A stretch of 64,000 bases of DNA from Spirosoma montaniterrae (GTDB lineage Bacteria; Bacteroidota; Bacteroidia; Cytophagales; Spirosomataceae): contig NZ_CP014263.1 in NCBI RefSeq assembly GCF_001988955.1, positions 5,144,501 to 5,208,500 on the forward strand. Direction: 5' to 3'. The notes under the pieces were generated by a model. It saw only the letters and a list, made by a program, of their open reading frames with translations. It searched no databases and had not been told where the DNA came from. The position numbers were made by a program, and so were the translations under genes. This document shows, in pieces, positions 24,786 to 34,208 of the stretch; the first letter of the stretch is position 1, and the number at the start of each line of letters is the position of its first letter.

Positions 24786-25967
24786 TTAGTAAATAGCCCC
24801 CCCCCAAATGAACTGCCGAAAGTCGGATGACGGCCTGTGACGGCCAATTAACGCGTACTCGGTTATGGCGGTGCTTTTAACCCGATGTTTTAGGACAGCG
24901 GCATCTTGTTCAGTTGGCGTTTCTTTCACCTCAAAAGCTTTTTTGCCGTTCAGAATGAAATCGATTTCAGCACCACTTCTATTTTGATAATATTGAACCG
25001 TCCCCAGGTTAGCCAATTGATTGGCAATGGCTGTTTCAAATACAGCACCGCTACTTACCTGCGCTAATCGATTAAGTAGTCCGCTATCACTTAGGTAGAA
25101 CTTGGACTGATACGCAATTGCCCGGTCGGCATTGGCTGTAAAGGCTTCTACAATTTTGACAAAATACGTGTAATTCAGTAATGATAAGTAGTCTTTTACT
25201 TTATGTCGGCTGATACCGAGCAAAGCTCCTATTTTTGAATAATCAACTTTACTCCCAGTACGATTCGCCAGTAGTCGCATCAGTTTGTAAAGATCATCGC
25301 TCACCGAAAAATCGGATAGGAGCCGAATGTCCAGTTCAATATGTGCATTGATTATATCGTCAAGGTACTGTTCTTTATCCTTATCTGTTTCAGAAAGAAC
25401 CACTTCGGGGAAACCTCCAAATTGAAGATACCGCTCATAATGCGCCTGATACCTGTCGTAAAAGGCCGGTTGATAGGCTTGTAGTGCAAATGGCTGCAAA
25501 CGAGTTGGCTCGACTTCGTTGAAAATTAAATATTCAGCAAATGACAGCGGGGCCATTTCAAAAATGGTTTTACGGCCTGCCAAACTCTCTGTAAAATGAT
25601 TGCGTAAATAAAAAGAACTTGAACCCGTTACAATAAATTTTACGGGGTAGGTGTCGTATAAGTACTTAATAACACTGGTGCTGTTCGGCACAAGCTGAAT
25701 TTCATCAAGCGCAATAACCGCCGGTTCATTAAAATTAATACCTTCTACCTGTAGGTTTATTTCGATGTCTGTGTAGGAAGACTGGTTAAGAATAAATCGA
25801 TTATTGGCTTTTTCTAAGTCTAAATATAGCTTGTTGGTATGGGGTACTAATGAAAGAAGATGCTTTACGGCGGTTGATTTGCCCACCCGTCGCATCCCTG
25901 TGATAACCGTGACCTGACGTTTCGACAGGTGGGCTTCCAAAGCCGTGTATATTGACCTGAAATGCAT
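24786..25967 (-). CDS. AAA_14/DUF4143 ATP-binding protein
   Basis: The start was placed at ATG 25967 (MHFRSIYTALEAHLSK; a TTG lies 7 codons upstream), giving 393 residues. The N-terminal AAA_14 domain has Walker A GMRRVGKST (residues 24-32), Walker B AVIALDEIQ and sensor VTGSSSFYL. The C-terminal DUF4143 part contains SGAEIDFIL and AFEVKET, a PD-(D/E)XK-like nuclease signature. The family is often found in genome islands and its function is not established. The gene is AT-richer than its neighbours and lies exactly between the prolyl oligopeptidase relic and the intact copy, which suggests acquisition by transfer. Confidence 0.88.
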   Translation of the reverse strand: MHFRSIYTALEAHLSKRQVTVITGMRRVGKSTAVKHLLSLVPHTNKLYLDLEKANNRFILNQSSYTDIEINLQVEGINFNEPAVIALDEIQLVPNSTSVIKYLYDTYPVKFIVTGSSSFYLRNHFTESLAGRKTIFEMAPLSFAEYLIFNEVEPTRLQPFALQAYQPAFYDRYQAHYERYLQFGGFPEVVLSETDKDKEQYLDDIINAHIELDIRLLSDFSVSDDLYKLMRLLANRTGSKVDYSKIGALLGISRHKVKDYLSLLNYTYFVKIVEAFTANADRAIAYQSKFYLSDSGLLNRLAQVSSGAVFETAIANQLANLGTVQYYQNRSGAEIDFILNGKKAFEVKETPTEQDAAVLKHRVKSTAITEYALIGRHRPSSDFRQFIWGGAIY

Positions 25968-26017
25968 TTCTGTTAGAAATTTTAACAAAAAAACACTTTT
26001 TCTGTCAAAAGCTCATA

Positions 26018-26048
26018 CAAAAAGCCAACTTTTTCTGCTGGCTTTTTG
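26018..26048 (-). terminator. terminator of the prolyl oligopeptidase gene
   Basis: CAAAAAGCC (26018-26026) pairs with GGCTTTTTG (26040-26048) around a 13-base loop, 19 bases past the stop codon at 26068. On the minus strand the descending stem ends in a T run. The terminator separates the peptidase from the ATPase gene downstream. Confidence 0.7.
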
Positions 26049-26067
26049 TCAATAACTGCAATACTAC

Positions 26068-28206
26068 CTACTTCTGCGCTACCTCTTTCAAACTCGATAC
26101 GCCCATGTTCCAGAGGATAAAGGCGTAGATGTCGGCGGTGGTTTCAATGTTCTTTTTGGTGTTGCTGGCTCCGTGGCCTGAGTTGGTATCAATCCGAATC
26201 AGTACGGGGTTGTTGCCCTTGTAGACCTCCTGCAAACGGGCTGCGTACTTGAACGAGTGAGCCGGCACAACCCGGTCGTCGTGGTCGGCGGTGGTGATGA
26301 GCGTGGCGGGGTAGTTCAGGCCCGGTTTCAGATTATGCAGGGGCGAGTAGGCGTAGAGTGCCTTGAACTCGTCGGGATTATCGCTGCTGCCGTAATCGGC
26401 AATCCAGTTCCAGCCGATGGTAAACTTGTGAAACCGCAGCATGTCCATCACGCCCACGGCGGGCAGGGCCACCCGAAACAGGTCGGGGCGTTGGTTCATG
26501 ACCGCGCCCACCAGCAGTCCGCCGTTCGAGCCGCCCTGAATGGCTAATTTGGCCGAACTGGTATATTTCTGGGCAATCAGATACTCGGCAGCGGCAATAA
26601 AATCGTCGAACACGTTCTGCTTTTTCAGCTTCATGCCCTGCTCGTGCCATTTCTCGCCGTATTCCGAACCCCCGCGCAGGTTGGCCTGGGCATAAATACC
26701 GCCCTGCTCCAGAAACGCAATGCGCGTGGGGCTGAACGCAGGTGGCAAACTCACGTTGAAACCGCCATAGCCGTAGAGCAGCGTCGGATTCGAGCCGTCG
26801 AGCCGGATGCCTTTTTTGTAAACAATGAACATGGGCACCCGCGTACCGTCTTTGCTGGTATAAAACACCTGCTTCGTTTCGTAGTCGGTTGGTTTGAAAT
26901 CGACTTCAGGCGCGCGGAACACGGAGCTTTGCCGGGTGGCAATGTCGTAGCGGTAAATCGTTGGCGGGAACGTGAACGACGTGAAGGTGTAGAACACAAA
27001 TTTGTCGTCTTTTTCGCCCCCAAAACCGCCAGCCGCGCCAATGCCGGGTAGTTTGACCTCGTTTTCGGGCTTGCCCGCATAATCGAATACCTGAATCAGC
27101 GAATTCACGTCTTTTGAATACTCAACGAACAACTTGCCACCAGCCGCGCTAACGCCCCCGTCGGTGATGGGTTCGGGCCGTTCGGCAATAAGTGGCTTCA
27201 TCTGCCCCGTTTTTGTGTCGAACGCCATCACTTTCTGGTTTGGCGCGTCGGCATTGGTCAGGATAATGAGCCGGTCGCCATCGTTGTCAATGACGCCGTA
27301 ACTAAAGTTCGTGACCTCGGCTACCACGGGTGCAAACGTTTTCTGGCCCTTTGTCGCGTCCAAGAAAAACAACGCGTTCCCGTCTTTGCCTTTGCCCCGG
27401 TCGCTGACGCTCAGAACGGCAAACCGCTCATCGTCGGTAGTGCTCAGAATGTGAAACCGCTGCGGATTCTGCGGGTCTTCATACACCAGCCGGTCGTTGC
27501 TTTGGGGTGTATTCAGTTTGTGATAGAAGACCTGATGATTTTCGTTTTTAGCGGCTAACGCGCTGCCTTCGGGTTTGGGATAGCGGCTGTAGTAGAACCC
27601 GTCGCCCTGCCAGGCCGCGCCCGACACCTTCACCCATTCGAGCGTTTCGGGCAGGTACTGCTTGGTGTCGAGGTTCATGATGCGGTATTCCTGCCAGTCG
27701 GAGCCTCCTTTCGAGGTGCCAACCACGGCGTAGCGGCCATCGTTCGAGAGCGAAAACGCGCCCAGCCGGGTGGTGCCATCGGCAGACAGTTTGTTGGGGT
27801 CGATTACTACTTCGGGCGTACCGTTCAGACCCTTCTGTCGGTATAGCACCGACTGATTTTGCAGTCCGTCGTTTTTCGAGAAATAAAACCAGTCGCCCTT
27901 TCGGCGCGGGGCCGAATATTTCGGGTAATTAAAAATCTGTTCGAGCCGGGTTTGCAGTTGCTTCCGGTAGGGGATTTTCTCTAAATAATCGAACGTGACC
28001 TTGTTCTGGGCTTTTACCCACTCGGCGGTTTCGGCAGAGCGATCATCTTCGAGCCAGCGGTAGGGGTCGGCAACGGCGGTGCCGTGGTAGGTATCGACCT
28101 GATCCGCTTTTTGTGTAGCCGGATAGGAAAGAGATTGGCTGGCCTGACCCAGCGCGACGGACGAACTCAACATACAAAGCAGTTGAATAGAATTAATACG
28201 ACGCAT
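26068..28206 (-). CDS. prolyl oligopeptidase family serine peptidase
   Basis: The 712-residue enzyme has a signal peptide (MRRINSIQLLCMLSSSVALG), so it is periplasmic. The N-terminal part (about residues 25-430) is the seven-bladed propeller beginning YPATQKADQVDTYHGTAVAD-PYRWLED. The C-terminal hydrolase domain has GGSNGG (nucleophile Ser), ADHDDRVVPAHS (catalytic Asp region) and NSGHGAS (catalytic His), all in the S9A arrangement. It cleaves short proline-containing peptides. The 3' end of a second copy survives at 24712-24784, showing there once was a tandem pair. Confidence 0.94.
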   Translation of the reverse strand: MRRINSIQLLCMLSSSVALGQASQSLSYPATQKADQVDTYHGTAVADPYRWLEDDRSAETAEWVKAQNKVTFDYLEKIPYRKQLQTRLEQIFNYPKYSAPRRKGDWFYFSKNDGLQNQSVLYRQKGLNGTPEVVIDPNKLSADGTTRLGAFSLSNDGRYAVVGTSKGGSDWQEYRIMNLDTKQYLPETLEWVKVSGAAWQGDGFYYSRYPKPEGSALAAKNENHQVFYHKLNTPQSNDRLVYEDPQNPQRFHILSTTDDERFAVLSVSDRGKGKDGNALFFLDATKGQKTFAPVVAEVTNFSYGVIDNDGDRLIILTNADAPNQKVMAFDTKTGQMKPLIAERPEPITDGGVSAAGGKLFVEYSKDVNSLIQVFDYAGKPENEVKLPGIGAAGGFGGEKDDKFVFYTFTSFTFPPTIYRYDIATRQSSVFRAPEVDFKPTDYETKQVFYTSKDGTRVPMFIVYKKGIRLDGSNPTLLYGYGGFNVSLPPAFSPTRIAFLEQGGIYAQANLRGGSEYGEKWHEQGMKLKKQNVFDDFIAAAEYLIAQKYTSSAKLAIQGGSNGGLLVGAVMNQRPDLFRVALPAVGVMDMLRFHKFTIGWNWIADYGSSDNPDEFKALYAYSPLHNLKPGLNYPATLITTADHDDRVVPAHSFKYAARLQEVYKGNNPVLIRIDTNSGHGASNTKKNIETTADIYAFILWNMGVSSLKEVAQK

Positions 28207-28257
28207 GAGTTGATGAAATTGCAGGAAGAAACCCTGCTGTTAGGATGTAAGAATCAA

Positions 28258-28265
28258 CAAAGATA
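28258..28265 (-). promoter_or_regulatory. candidate -7 box (TATCTTTG on the minus strand)
   Basis: CAAAGATA on the plus strand reads TATCTTTG on the minus strand, matching TAnnTTTG. It is 51 bases upstream of the prolyl oligopeptidase start. No well-placed -33 element is seen. Confidence 0.45.
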
Positions 28266-28376
28266 AGCCCGAAGCGGTCAATCTGATTTATTCGATGCCG
28301 ATTGGTCAATGTGTTTGGAAAAGTGGTAAATACGTAGCTCATTTACAGTTGCTTATCATTCCTCTTATATCAATCA

Positions 28377-31300
28377 ATGGGGCTACCACTACGTGTTAAC
28401 AGACGTTTGTTGCTTATGCTGTTTTGTTGCCTGCTGGCACAGAACGGACACGCGCAGATGGTCAGACCCGACGCCCCGACTACGTTTCGGGTCGAACATA
28501 TCGGTGTGAACGATGGACTGACGCAGGGTTCGGTCTATGTGATGCACAAAGACAGCCGAAACTTTCTGTGGTTCGGCACGCAGGATGGCCTGAATCGCTA
28601 CGATGGTCATCGGTTCCGAACGTTTCGACCCATTGAAACCGGCAGCGGCACCGACTCGGCGGGAACCATCCGGGGCAGCAATATTTTCGGCCTGATTGAA
28701 GACCCCGATGGCAACCTTTGGATTGGCACCGAGGAGGGGCTTAACCGATACGACCGTCAGCGCGACCGATTCGATCTGATGCCGACACCAGCCGCTGGCC
28801 CACGCCGGAGCCGGGTACTTCCATTTTATGTCGATAAAACCGAACTGCTGTACCTGAGCGATGTGGAAGGCTTAGTGAGTTACCGCTACCGCAGCAAGCA
28901 GAAAACGATACTCAGTTCTGAATTTCACCCATCTAAAGAGTATGATCTGCCCAGTTCAGCCGTCCGAATGCCCAACGGCGATATTTGGCTTCATGCGCCC
29001 AAAGGGTTGGTGCGCTACAACTCCCGAACAAAAACTACAACCCGCTATTTCAGCGATTATCCCGATAACTCATTCGGTCCGGCCACAACCGTTTTCTCGT
29101 TTTACATCGACAAGGCCAACATCGTCTGGATGGGATGCAGCAGCGGACTGTTTCGCTTCGACCCGGTGCAGCATACCGTACAGGCATACCAGCAGTATCA
29201 GGGGCGACCAATCAGTGCTGTTTACAGCATTGCACCCGATCAGCGGGGGCGGCTTTGGCTCGGCACGCAGCACGATGGCGTACTGTTTTTAGACACACGG
29301 TCGCAGTTGATGGGTCAGATCAGCGCGTTTACCAACATCAGGGAGCAACTTAACAACTACGAAATCAGCAAAATTTACGTTGATAACACCGGGCTTATCT
29401 GGGCAAATACCGACCCGAATGGCCTGGCGCGTATTATACCCGACGCGTTTCTGTTTGGTGGTCTGATGAAACAGCGAACCGCCGAGACTACACCCGCCGA
29501 TCAGCAACTGAGTAATTATTCGGTTCGCGGCTTCATGGAAGAGCGGTTCGACCGGATTTGGGTGGCTACAGAGGGTGGTATCGATGTTGTTGACCCACGC
29601 GCCAACCGTGTGGTGCAACGCTATCTGGCTAAGGAAATTCAGAGCGACATGCCAATGCACCATACGATAAAAAGCGTATATCGTGACCCGCAACGGCGCA
29701 TTTGGGTCGGCACGCCGGGAGGAGTGATGGCTTTTGACCCGAAAACGCAACGTTTTGATCCAATCCGGTTTTCGGATGAGGCCAGTAGTGGCGTATCCGA
29801 AAACTATGTTCGGGTGCTGGTTGGCGTGAACGATACATTGCTGATTGCCGGTACGGAAGATGGCCTCTATGGGCTGAACCCCGTTCGCCGTCGGTTAGAT
29901 AAGCTACCCATTTTAACTGGTCGCAATATTTTTAATGTATGGTTCGATGCGGCTGAGCGGCAGTTGTGGGTGGGCACCTATCTGAACGGATTCTTTCGTT
30001 ACCAACTGCCCACCAAACCGGGCGAAGCCTGGAAACTAATACAGACCGGGCTGGATGGCTACATGGTGTTGCACCTTCGTCCTGATACACTACGGCAGGT
30101 GATGTGGCTGGCAACCGACCGGGGCCTGGCTGCCTGTAAACTGGCTACGGGCAAAGTAAAACTCTACACCGAACGGCAGGGACTGGCGAACTCATTTGTC
30201 TACGGCAGTTTGGCCGACCTCGACAACAACGTCTGGATGAGTACCAACCGGGGCATTGCCCGGCTTGACCCGAACACCGGAGCCATAAAAAATTTTATGC
30301 TCGACGATGGCTTGCAGGGCTATGAATACAATGGCAATGCCTATCTCCGCACTGCGTCGGGCGAGTTGTATTTTGGTGGTGTCAATGGCTTCAATCGTTT
30401 CCGGCCCGATCATTTCCGCTCGTCGTCGCTCAGCCCTTCGCTGCATATCTATAACCTGACTATCAACGAAGAACCCTTTCAATCGGATCAGTACATCGGC
30501 GAGCGAACCGCCGTTGACCTGGATAATGGGCAGAATACGCTGGCAATGGAGTTTGCGGCTATTGATTTTATCAGCAATGGCCGCAACATGTATCAATACC
30601 AGCTCGTTGGGTACGATCCGCAATGGGTGATGGCAGGTGAGCGCAACTATGTTCGCTACGCCAATCTGCCACCAGGCAACTACACGTTTCAGGTACGGGC
30701 GGCTAATATGGACGGACACTGGAGCAGCCGGGTGCGTAAGCTTGTCATACACATTAACGCCCCATTCTGGCAGCAATGGCCGTTTCTGCTGCTAACAACG
30801 CTGGGCCTGGGCCTGATTATTCTGGCGTGGGTTCGGCAACGCGAAAACGCCATCCGAAACCAGCAGGCCAGTCGGCTCCGGCTGGCCTACGATATTCAGG
30901 AACAGGTAAAACGCGACATTGCCCGCGATCTGCACGATGAAATTGGAACCCGGCTGGCAACCATCAAACTATATACGACCCAACTGACCCAGCAGGTAGG
31001 CGAAACGCCCCCTATTCTATCCCTCAAGTCAACTATTTTCGGTTTGATTAATGATACCATCGGCGACGTGCGGAATTTGTTGCGCAAACTGAACCCTGCC
31101 ACGCTCGAACAACACGGCTACGTAGCCGCTGTGGAAGAATTGTTTTCGCGGATCAATGCCAGCAGTATGGTTCGGGCGCAGATGGTGGCCGATGAACACG
31201 TGAAAAACACCTCGGACGAAACAGCGGAGCGACTGCCCAAAGATATCGAAGTGATGCTCTACCGCATTACGCAGGAGTTAGTCAGCAATTCGCTGAAACA

Positions 31301-31586
31301 TGCCAATGCGCACTTCCTGGAACTCCGGTTTATGCAACAGGCCGACCGCATACTGCTCAACTACCTCGATGATGGCGTAGGATTCGACTACGACCGGGCG
31401 CGTCGGAACGGAACAGGCTTAGGATTGGGTAATATTGAATCGCGGGTGGCTCTGCTCAACGGGCGCGTAACCTGGCAAAGCGAACCCGACCACGGCACCC
31501 GCGTATTGATTGACATACCGCTCGGCCCGCTACCCAAACGACGTTTCTACGAAAGCCTGACCGACCAGCCTAATGCGAGCCATTGA
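28377..31586 (+). CDS. two-component regulator propeller sensor histidine kinase
   Basis: The 1069-residue protein has a signal peptide ending NGHAQ. A large periplasmic region of Reg_prop blades follows (repeats of the form DGLNRYDG, DPDGNLWIGTEEGLNRYD, DNNVWMSTNRGIARLD), then a Y_Y_Y domain (YQLVGYDPQWVMAGERNYVRYANLPPGNY-type, about residues 700-790). One membrane helix comes next (QWPFLLLTTLGLGLIILAWV). The cytoplasmic HisKA_3 domain has RDIARDLHDEIGTRLATIK-like residues with the phospho-His in DLHDEIG, and the HATPase ends with GTGLGLGNIESRV. It has no receiver or DNA-binding domain, so a separate NarL-type regulator is needed; none is adjacent. Such sensors often respond to glycans. The gene overlaps the convergent exonuclease gene by 17 bases. 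Confidence 0.93.
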   Translation: MGLPLRVNRRLLLMLFCCLLAQNGHAQMVRPDAPTTFRVEHIGVNDGLTQGSVYVMHKDSRNFLWFGTQDGLNRYDGHRFRTFRPIETGSGTDSAGTIRGSNIFGLIEDPDGNLWIGTEEGLNRYDRQRDRFDLMPTPAAGPRRSRVLPFYVDKTELLYLSDVEGLVSYRYRSKQKTILSSEFHPSKEYDLPSSAVRMPNGDIWLHAPKGLVRYNSRTKTTTRYFSDYPDNSFGPATTVFSFYIDKANIVWMGCSSGLFRFDPVQHTVQAYQQYQGRPISAVYSIAPDQRGRLWLGTQHDGVLFLDTRSQLMGQISAFTNIREQLNNYEISKIYVDNTGLIWANTDPNGLARIIPDAFLFGGLMKQRTAETTPADQQLSNYSVRGFMEERFDRIWVATEGGIDVVDPRANRVVQRYLAKEIQSDMPMHHTIKSVYRDPQRRIWVGTPGGVMAFDPKTQRFDPIRFSDEASSGVSENYVRVLVGVNDTLLIAGTEDGLYGLNPVRRRLDKLPILTGRNIFNVWFDAAERQLWVGTYLNGFFRYQLPTKPGEAWKLIQTGLDGYMVLHLRPDTLRQVMWLATDRGLAACKLATGKVKLYTERQGLANSFVYGSLADLDNNVWMSTNRGIARLDPNTGAIKNFMLDDGLQGYEYNGNAYLRTASGELYFGGVNGFNRFRPDHFRSSSLSPSLHIYNLTINEEPFQSDQYIGERTAVDLDNGQNTLAMEFAAIDFISNGRNMYQYQLVGYDPQWVMAGERNYVRYANLPPGNYTFQVRAANMDGHWSSRVRKLVIHINAPFWQQWPFLLLTTLGLGLIILAWVRQRENAIRNQQASRLRLAYDIQEQVKRDIARDLHDEIGTRLATIKLYTTQLTQQVGETPPILSLKSTIFGLINDTIGDVRNLLRKLNPATLEQHGYVAAVEELFSRINASSMVRAQMVADEHVKNTSDETAERLPKDIEVMLYRITQELVSNSLKHANAHFLELRFMQQADRILLNYLDDGVGFDYDRARRNGTGLGLGNIESRVALLNGRVTWQSEPDHGTRVLIDIPLGPLPKRRFYESLTDQPNASH

Positions 31587-32097
31587 GCGGAATTAGGCCC
31601 TGCTGATCGTGCTGGAGCAACAACTCGAACAATTGTACGGTGGCGGCTGCGTCGCCCTGCGCCCGATGCCGGCCATTGAGCGGAATACCGAGCGAGTGGC
31701 ACAGCTTGCCTAAACTATACGACGGATAGCCGGGAATCAGCTTCCGGCTGGTGCGAACCGTACACAGCGTTCGACGGTAGAACTCGTGACCGGCCCAGCC
31801 TAATTCTTTCTTGATAAAATTGAAGTCGAAGCCAACGTTGTGCGCCACAAACACGGCTCCCTCGCTCAGGCGTAGTACGTCGGGCGCAATATCGGCAAAC
31901 ACGGGCGCATCGGCTACCATCTCGTCAGTAATACCGGTGAGGTGGCGAATAAAAGGCGGAATGGGGCAACCGGGGTTCAGCAGCGAATGAAACGAATCAA
32001 TCACCTGTTGCCCATCGTGGCGGAACATGGCAATCTCGGTCAGCCGGGTGGGGCCGTTTACGCCCCCAGTAGTTTCAACGTCAACAATACAATACAA
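31570..32097 (-). CDS. DnaQ-like 3'-5' exonuclease (DEDDh)
   Basis: The 175-residue protein is a stand-alone exonuclease domain. The DEDDh residues are seen in IVDVETTGG (Asp and Glu), VAHNVGFDFNFIKKEL (Asp) and HRAQGDA (His and Asp). It may act in proofreading or repair alongside PolIII; GIY-YIG or polymerase domains are absent. In-frame stops lie just upstream and no ATG precedes the motif, so the start appears to be TTG at 32097. The 3' end overlaps the sensor kinase gene tail-to-tail. Confidence 0.88.
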   Translation of the reverse strand: MYCIVDVETTGGVNGPTRLTEIAMFRHDGQQVIDSFHSLLNPGCPIPPFIRHLTGITDEMVADAPVFADIAPDVLRLSEGAVFVAHNVGFDFNFIKKELGWAGHEFYRRTLCTVRTSRKLIPGYPSYSLGKLCHSLGIPLNGRHRAQGDAAATVQLFELLLQHDQQGLIPLNGSH

Positions 32098-32174
32098 AAC
32101 AGAGAACGGTTATCAGCCAGCAGCCAACAGTTATTTACAATACAAAATAAGCAAAGATTTAGGTTCAATGCTGG
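32098..32174. repeat. word-repeat spacer between exonuclease and S41 peptidase genes
   Basis: The gap holds CAGCCAGCAGCCAACAG (from about 32116) and, extending into the S41 3' end, GATTGCTGACTGCTGACTG (about 32184-32202). These form an imperfect inverted repeat of GCTGA/TCAGC-like words. Similar words recur in the plsX-fabH gap at 36145-36239. Confidence 0.5.
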
Positions 32175-33668
32175 TTAATTGCTGATTGCTGACTGCTGAC
32201 TGTTCGTAGTTGCACGTACTGCTACACCCTGCCGAATAAGCCGGAGGGCATATTCCAGTACATAATCGCGGTTCGTCATCAGGTCGTCGTGTGTGCGCGT
32301 AACCACAAAATCCGGCTCGACCGTAAAGCCATTGGCGCGTTCGGCCAGCACGGCATGGGTGAGTTTCTTGAGCGGAATCCGAACCTGAATGCGCGAATTT
32401 GGAAGCGTAACGGTTTTGAAATGACCCGCAAAATCGCCCCAGAACGCGCTCCCACTGGCTTCACCCACAAACGTACCTATGCCCGCATCGAGCGTTTTTG
32501 CCAGCACCGACGTCGAAGCCGAAAAGGAAGCCCCGTTCATCAGAAAGTACAAATTACCCTGAAAAGCCGTGCGGCTGCGCGGCTGATACTGCCGCCGTCC
32601 CGACCGGCTCGCGAAACCACTCGACCCCACCGGCTTATATTGCAGACTAAAATTCAGGGCCGACAATGGATTCCAGCGCGTAATGAGTTCGGCACGGGCG
32701 GCTCGTTTCATCTCTTCGTGCTGCATGATTGAAAACCGCTCCGGCATCCAGTAGCGCAGCAGCCGGGCCGAATTGATGACCGCACCCCCGCCATTGCCCT
32801 GTACGTCGACAATCAGATTCTGAACGTTTTCGGCTCTCAGTTGCCGAAACGCCCGCCGAAGCCGACGATTGAACGACCACTGAAACAGATCGGTTTTTTT
32901 CGGTCCCATAAACGACGATATACGCAGCACGGCGGTGTGGGTCAGCGTATCGACAAGCCGAACCGACAAGTTGGGACGGGTGTCGCGTTCCGTTCCGTAA
33001 CGGCGGTACATTGTAGTCCGAAAACCATCGAGCGTAGGGCAGCGCAGGCGGGCAGCGTGCGTAGTTGTATCGCCCGGTCGGCGGAAGGTGATAGCAATAG
33101 AATCGACAGAACCGTGCCAGGCGGCATAATAATCGGCAAACTGTACCAGACTCCACTGCCGTCGCCCTGTCTGATTGTCGCCGTCTGAGCCGGAGTGATC
33201 GACGTTCATAAAATGCTGGTGCAGGTCAGCCACCGTCCGGCCATTAATGGTTAGCAGTTCGGTGCCACGCCGGAGGCTCGTATCGGCAGATACGTTGTGG
33301 CTTATGTAATAGCGGTTCTCAACGAGCCGGATATAAAATGGAATAAAGCGCGTGTTTCGGGAGATATAATTTTTCCGGTGGTTCAGGTTCGTATGTCCAT
33401 CCTTGAGTGCCGAAACGAGTGGGCTGAGGTGGCGGAAAAACGCCAGATAGTCCATCGAAGCCGTCAGTCGGTTATACAGTGAATCGTATAACTGCTCCAT
33501 CTGAGGCTGTGGCGTATAGTAGCCCATGCCGGGGTGGAGCAAATCAAGCTTACGTTTCAGGAACGTCAGGTCAGTACGGGCCTGCTGAGGGGTCAGGGGT
33601 TGGGTCAATGCCGGACAGCGCAGCCCACAAAGCAACAGAAAAACGAGGACGGTTCGGTTAAAATACAT
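32175..33668 (-). CDS. S41 family peptidase
   Basis: The 497-residue protein has a signal peptide (MYFNRTVLVFLLLCGLRCPA), so it is exported. An N-terminal helical region (LTPQQARTDLTFLKRKLDLL, LVSALKDGHTNL) precedes a PDZ-like segment (LLTINGRTVADLHQ). The C-terminal S41 core has NLIVDVQGNGGGAV and FLMNGASFSASTSVLAK, which holds the presumed nucleophile Ser. This is the tail-specific/C-terminal processing peptidase group of Bacteroidota, larger and more divergent than Prc. The natural substrate is unknown. The last codons lie in repeat-like sequence. Confidence 0.85.
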   Translation of the reverse strand: MYFNRTVLVFLLLCGLRCPALTQPLTPQQARTDLTFLKRKLDLLHPGMGYYTPQPQMEQLYDSLYNRLTASMDYLAFFRHLSPLVSALKDGHTNLNHRKNYISRNTRFIPFYIRLVENRYYISHNVSADTSLRRGTELLTINGRTVADLHQHFMNVDHSGSDGDNQTGRRQWSLVQFADYYAAWHGSVDSIAITFRRPGDTTTHAARLRCPTLDGFRTTMYRRYGTERDTRPNLSVRLVDTLTHTAVLRISSFMGPKKTDLFQWSFNRRLRRAFRQLRAENVQNLIVDVQGNGGGAVINSARLLRYWMPERFSIMQHEEMKRAARAELITRWNPLSALNFSLQYKPVGSSGFASRSGRRQYQPRSRTAFQGNLYFLMNGASFSASTSVLAKTLDAGIGTFVGEASGSAFWGDFAGHFKTVTLPNSRIQVRIPLKKLTHAVLAERANGFTVEPDFVVTRTHDDLMTNRDYVLEYALRLIRQGVAVRATTNSQQSAISN

Positions 33669-33831
33669 TGCTATCAGTCACGGTAAAAAGACTAAACCGG
33701 TAGGAATAGCCTTGATTTCGTGAATATAGCATTGGGCGTAACTTAAATCAAGCCAAAATGTTTTACGCAGTCCGAAAATTTTGTAATCGGTAGCACAAGC
33801 CGACTATTGTTCAGGTTGTGTAGAGCAAGTT

Positions 33832-34038
33832 TCATTCGTCTTTCCGATGCGGGATAACCGTCCAGTTTTCTGCGTTGCCGGCGTGTTCTTTAGCTATAGC
33901 GGCTGCCACCTCCTCCAGATTCTCTTCATTGGTTGTGAAAAATAAGCTGTGTGGCTGCTCTGTTTGGGTGGTACGCAGTTCATAATATTCGTTGTGGTGC
34001 TGAATTGCGTGTTTCTCAACAAGTTGATACTGTGCCAT
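33832..34038 (-). CDS. small hypothetical protein
   Basis: The 68-residue frame reads MAQYQLVEKHAIQHHNEYYE, then TEQPHSLFFTTNEENLEEVA and a charged end PHRKDE. It has no signal peptide or membrane helix. The composition is protein-like and the frame starts with ATG, but no family is recognised. It stands alone between the S41 peptidase and the DUF177 gene. The gaps on either side (33669-33831 and 34039-34173) show no strong features beyond AT-rich promoter-like sequence and a short GTGAA word repeat. Confidence 0.5.
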   Translation of the reverse strand: MAQYQLVEKHAIQHHNEYYELRTTQTEQPHSLFFTTNEENLEEVAAAIAKEHAGNAENWTVIPHRKDE

Positions 34039-34173
34039 AGAGATACGTGAAGACTAAAAAGTGAACAATGAATAATCAACAATTTTGGCAGGAAAATGGC
34101 TACTGTTGCTCATAAGAAGCATTAACTTTTCACTAATTTCCGAATTGCACTTTCCTGATTGACAAACCTTTCG

Positions 34174-34181
34174 TACCTTTG
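34174..34181 (+). promoter_or_regulatory. -7 box (TACCTTTG) of the DUF177-rpmF-fatty acid run
   Basis: TACCTTTG fits the Bacteroidota TAnnTTTG consensus exactly and lies 27 bases upstream of the GTG start at 34209, leaving a leader of about 20 bases with GGAGAGG. It is the best promoter candidate for the downstream run. A -33 element is not clear. Confidence 0.6.
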
Positions 34182-34208
34182 CGGTCTTATTTTGGAGAGG
34201 AATCGATT

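Noticed and set aside
34179..34208. Upstream TTG start for the DUF177 gene
   Set aside because: The TTG is part of the -7 box TACCTTTG, so transcription would begin after it. GTG 34209 has a good ribosome site.
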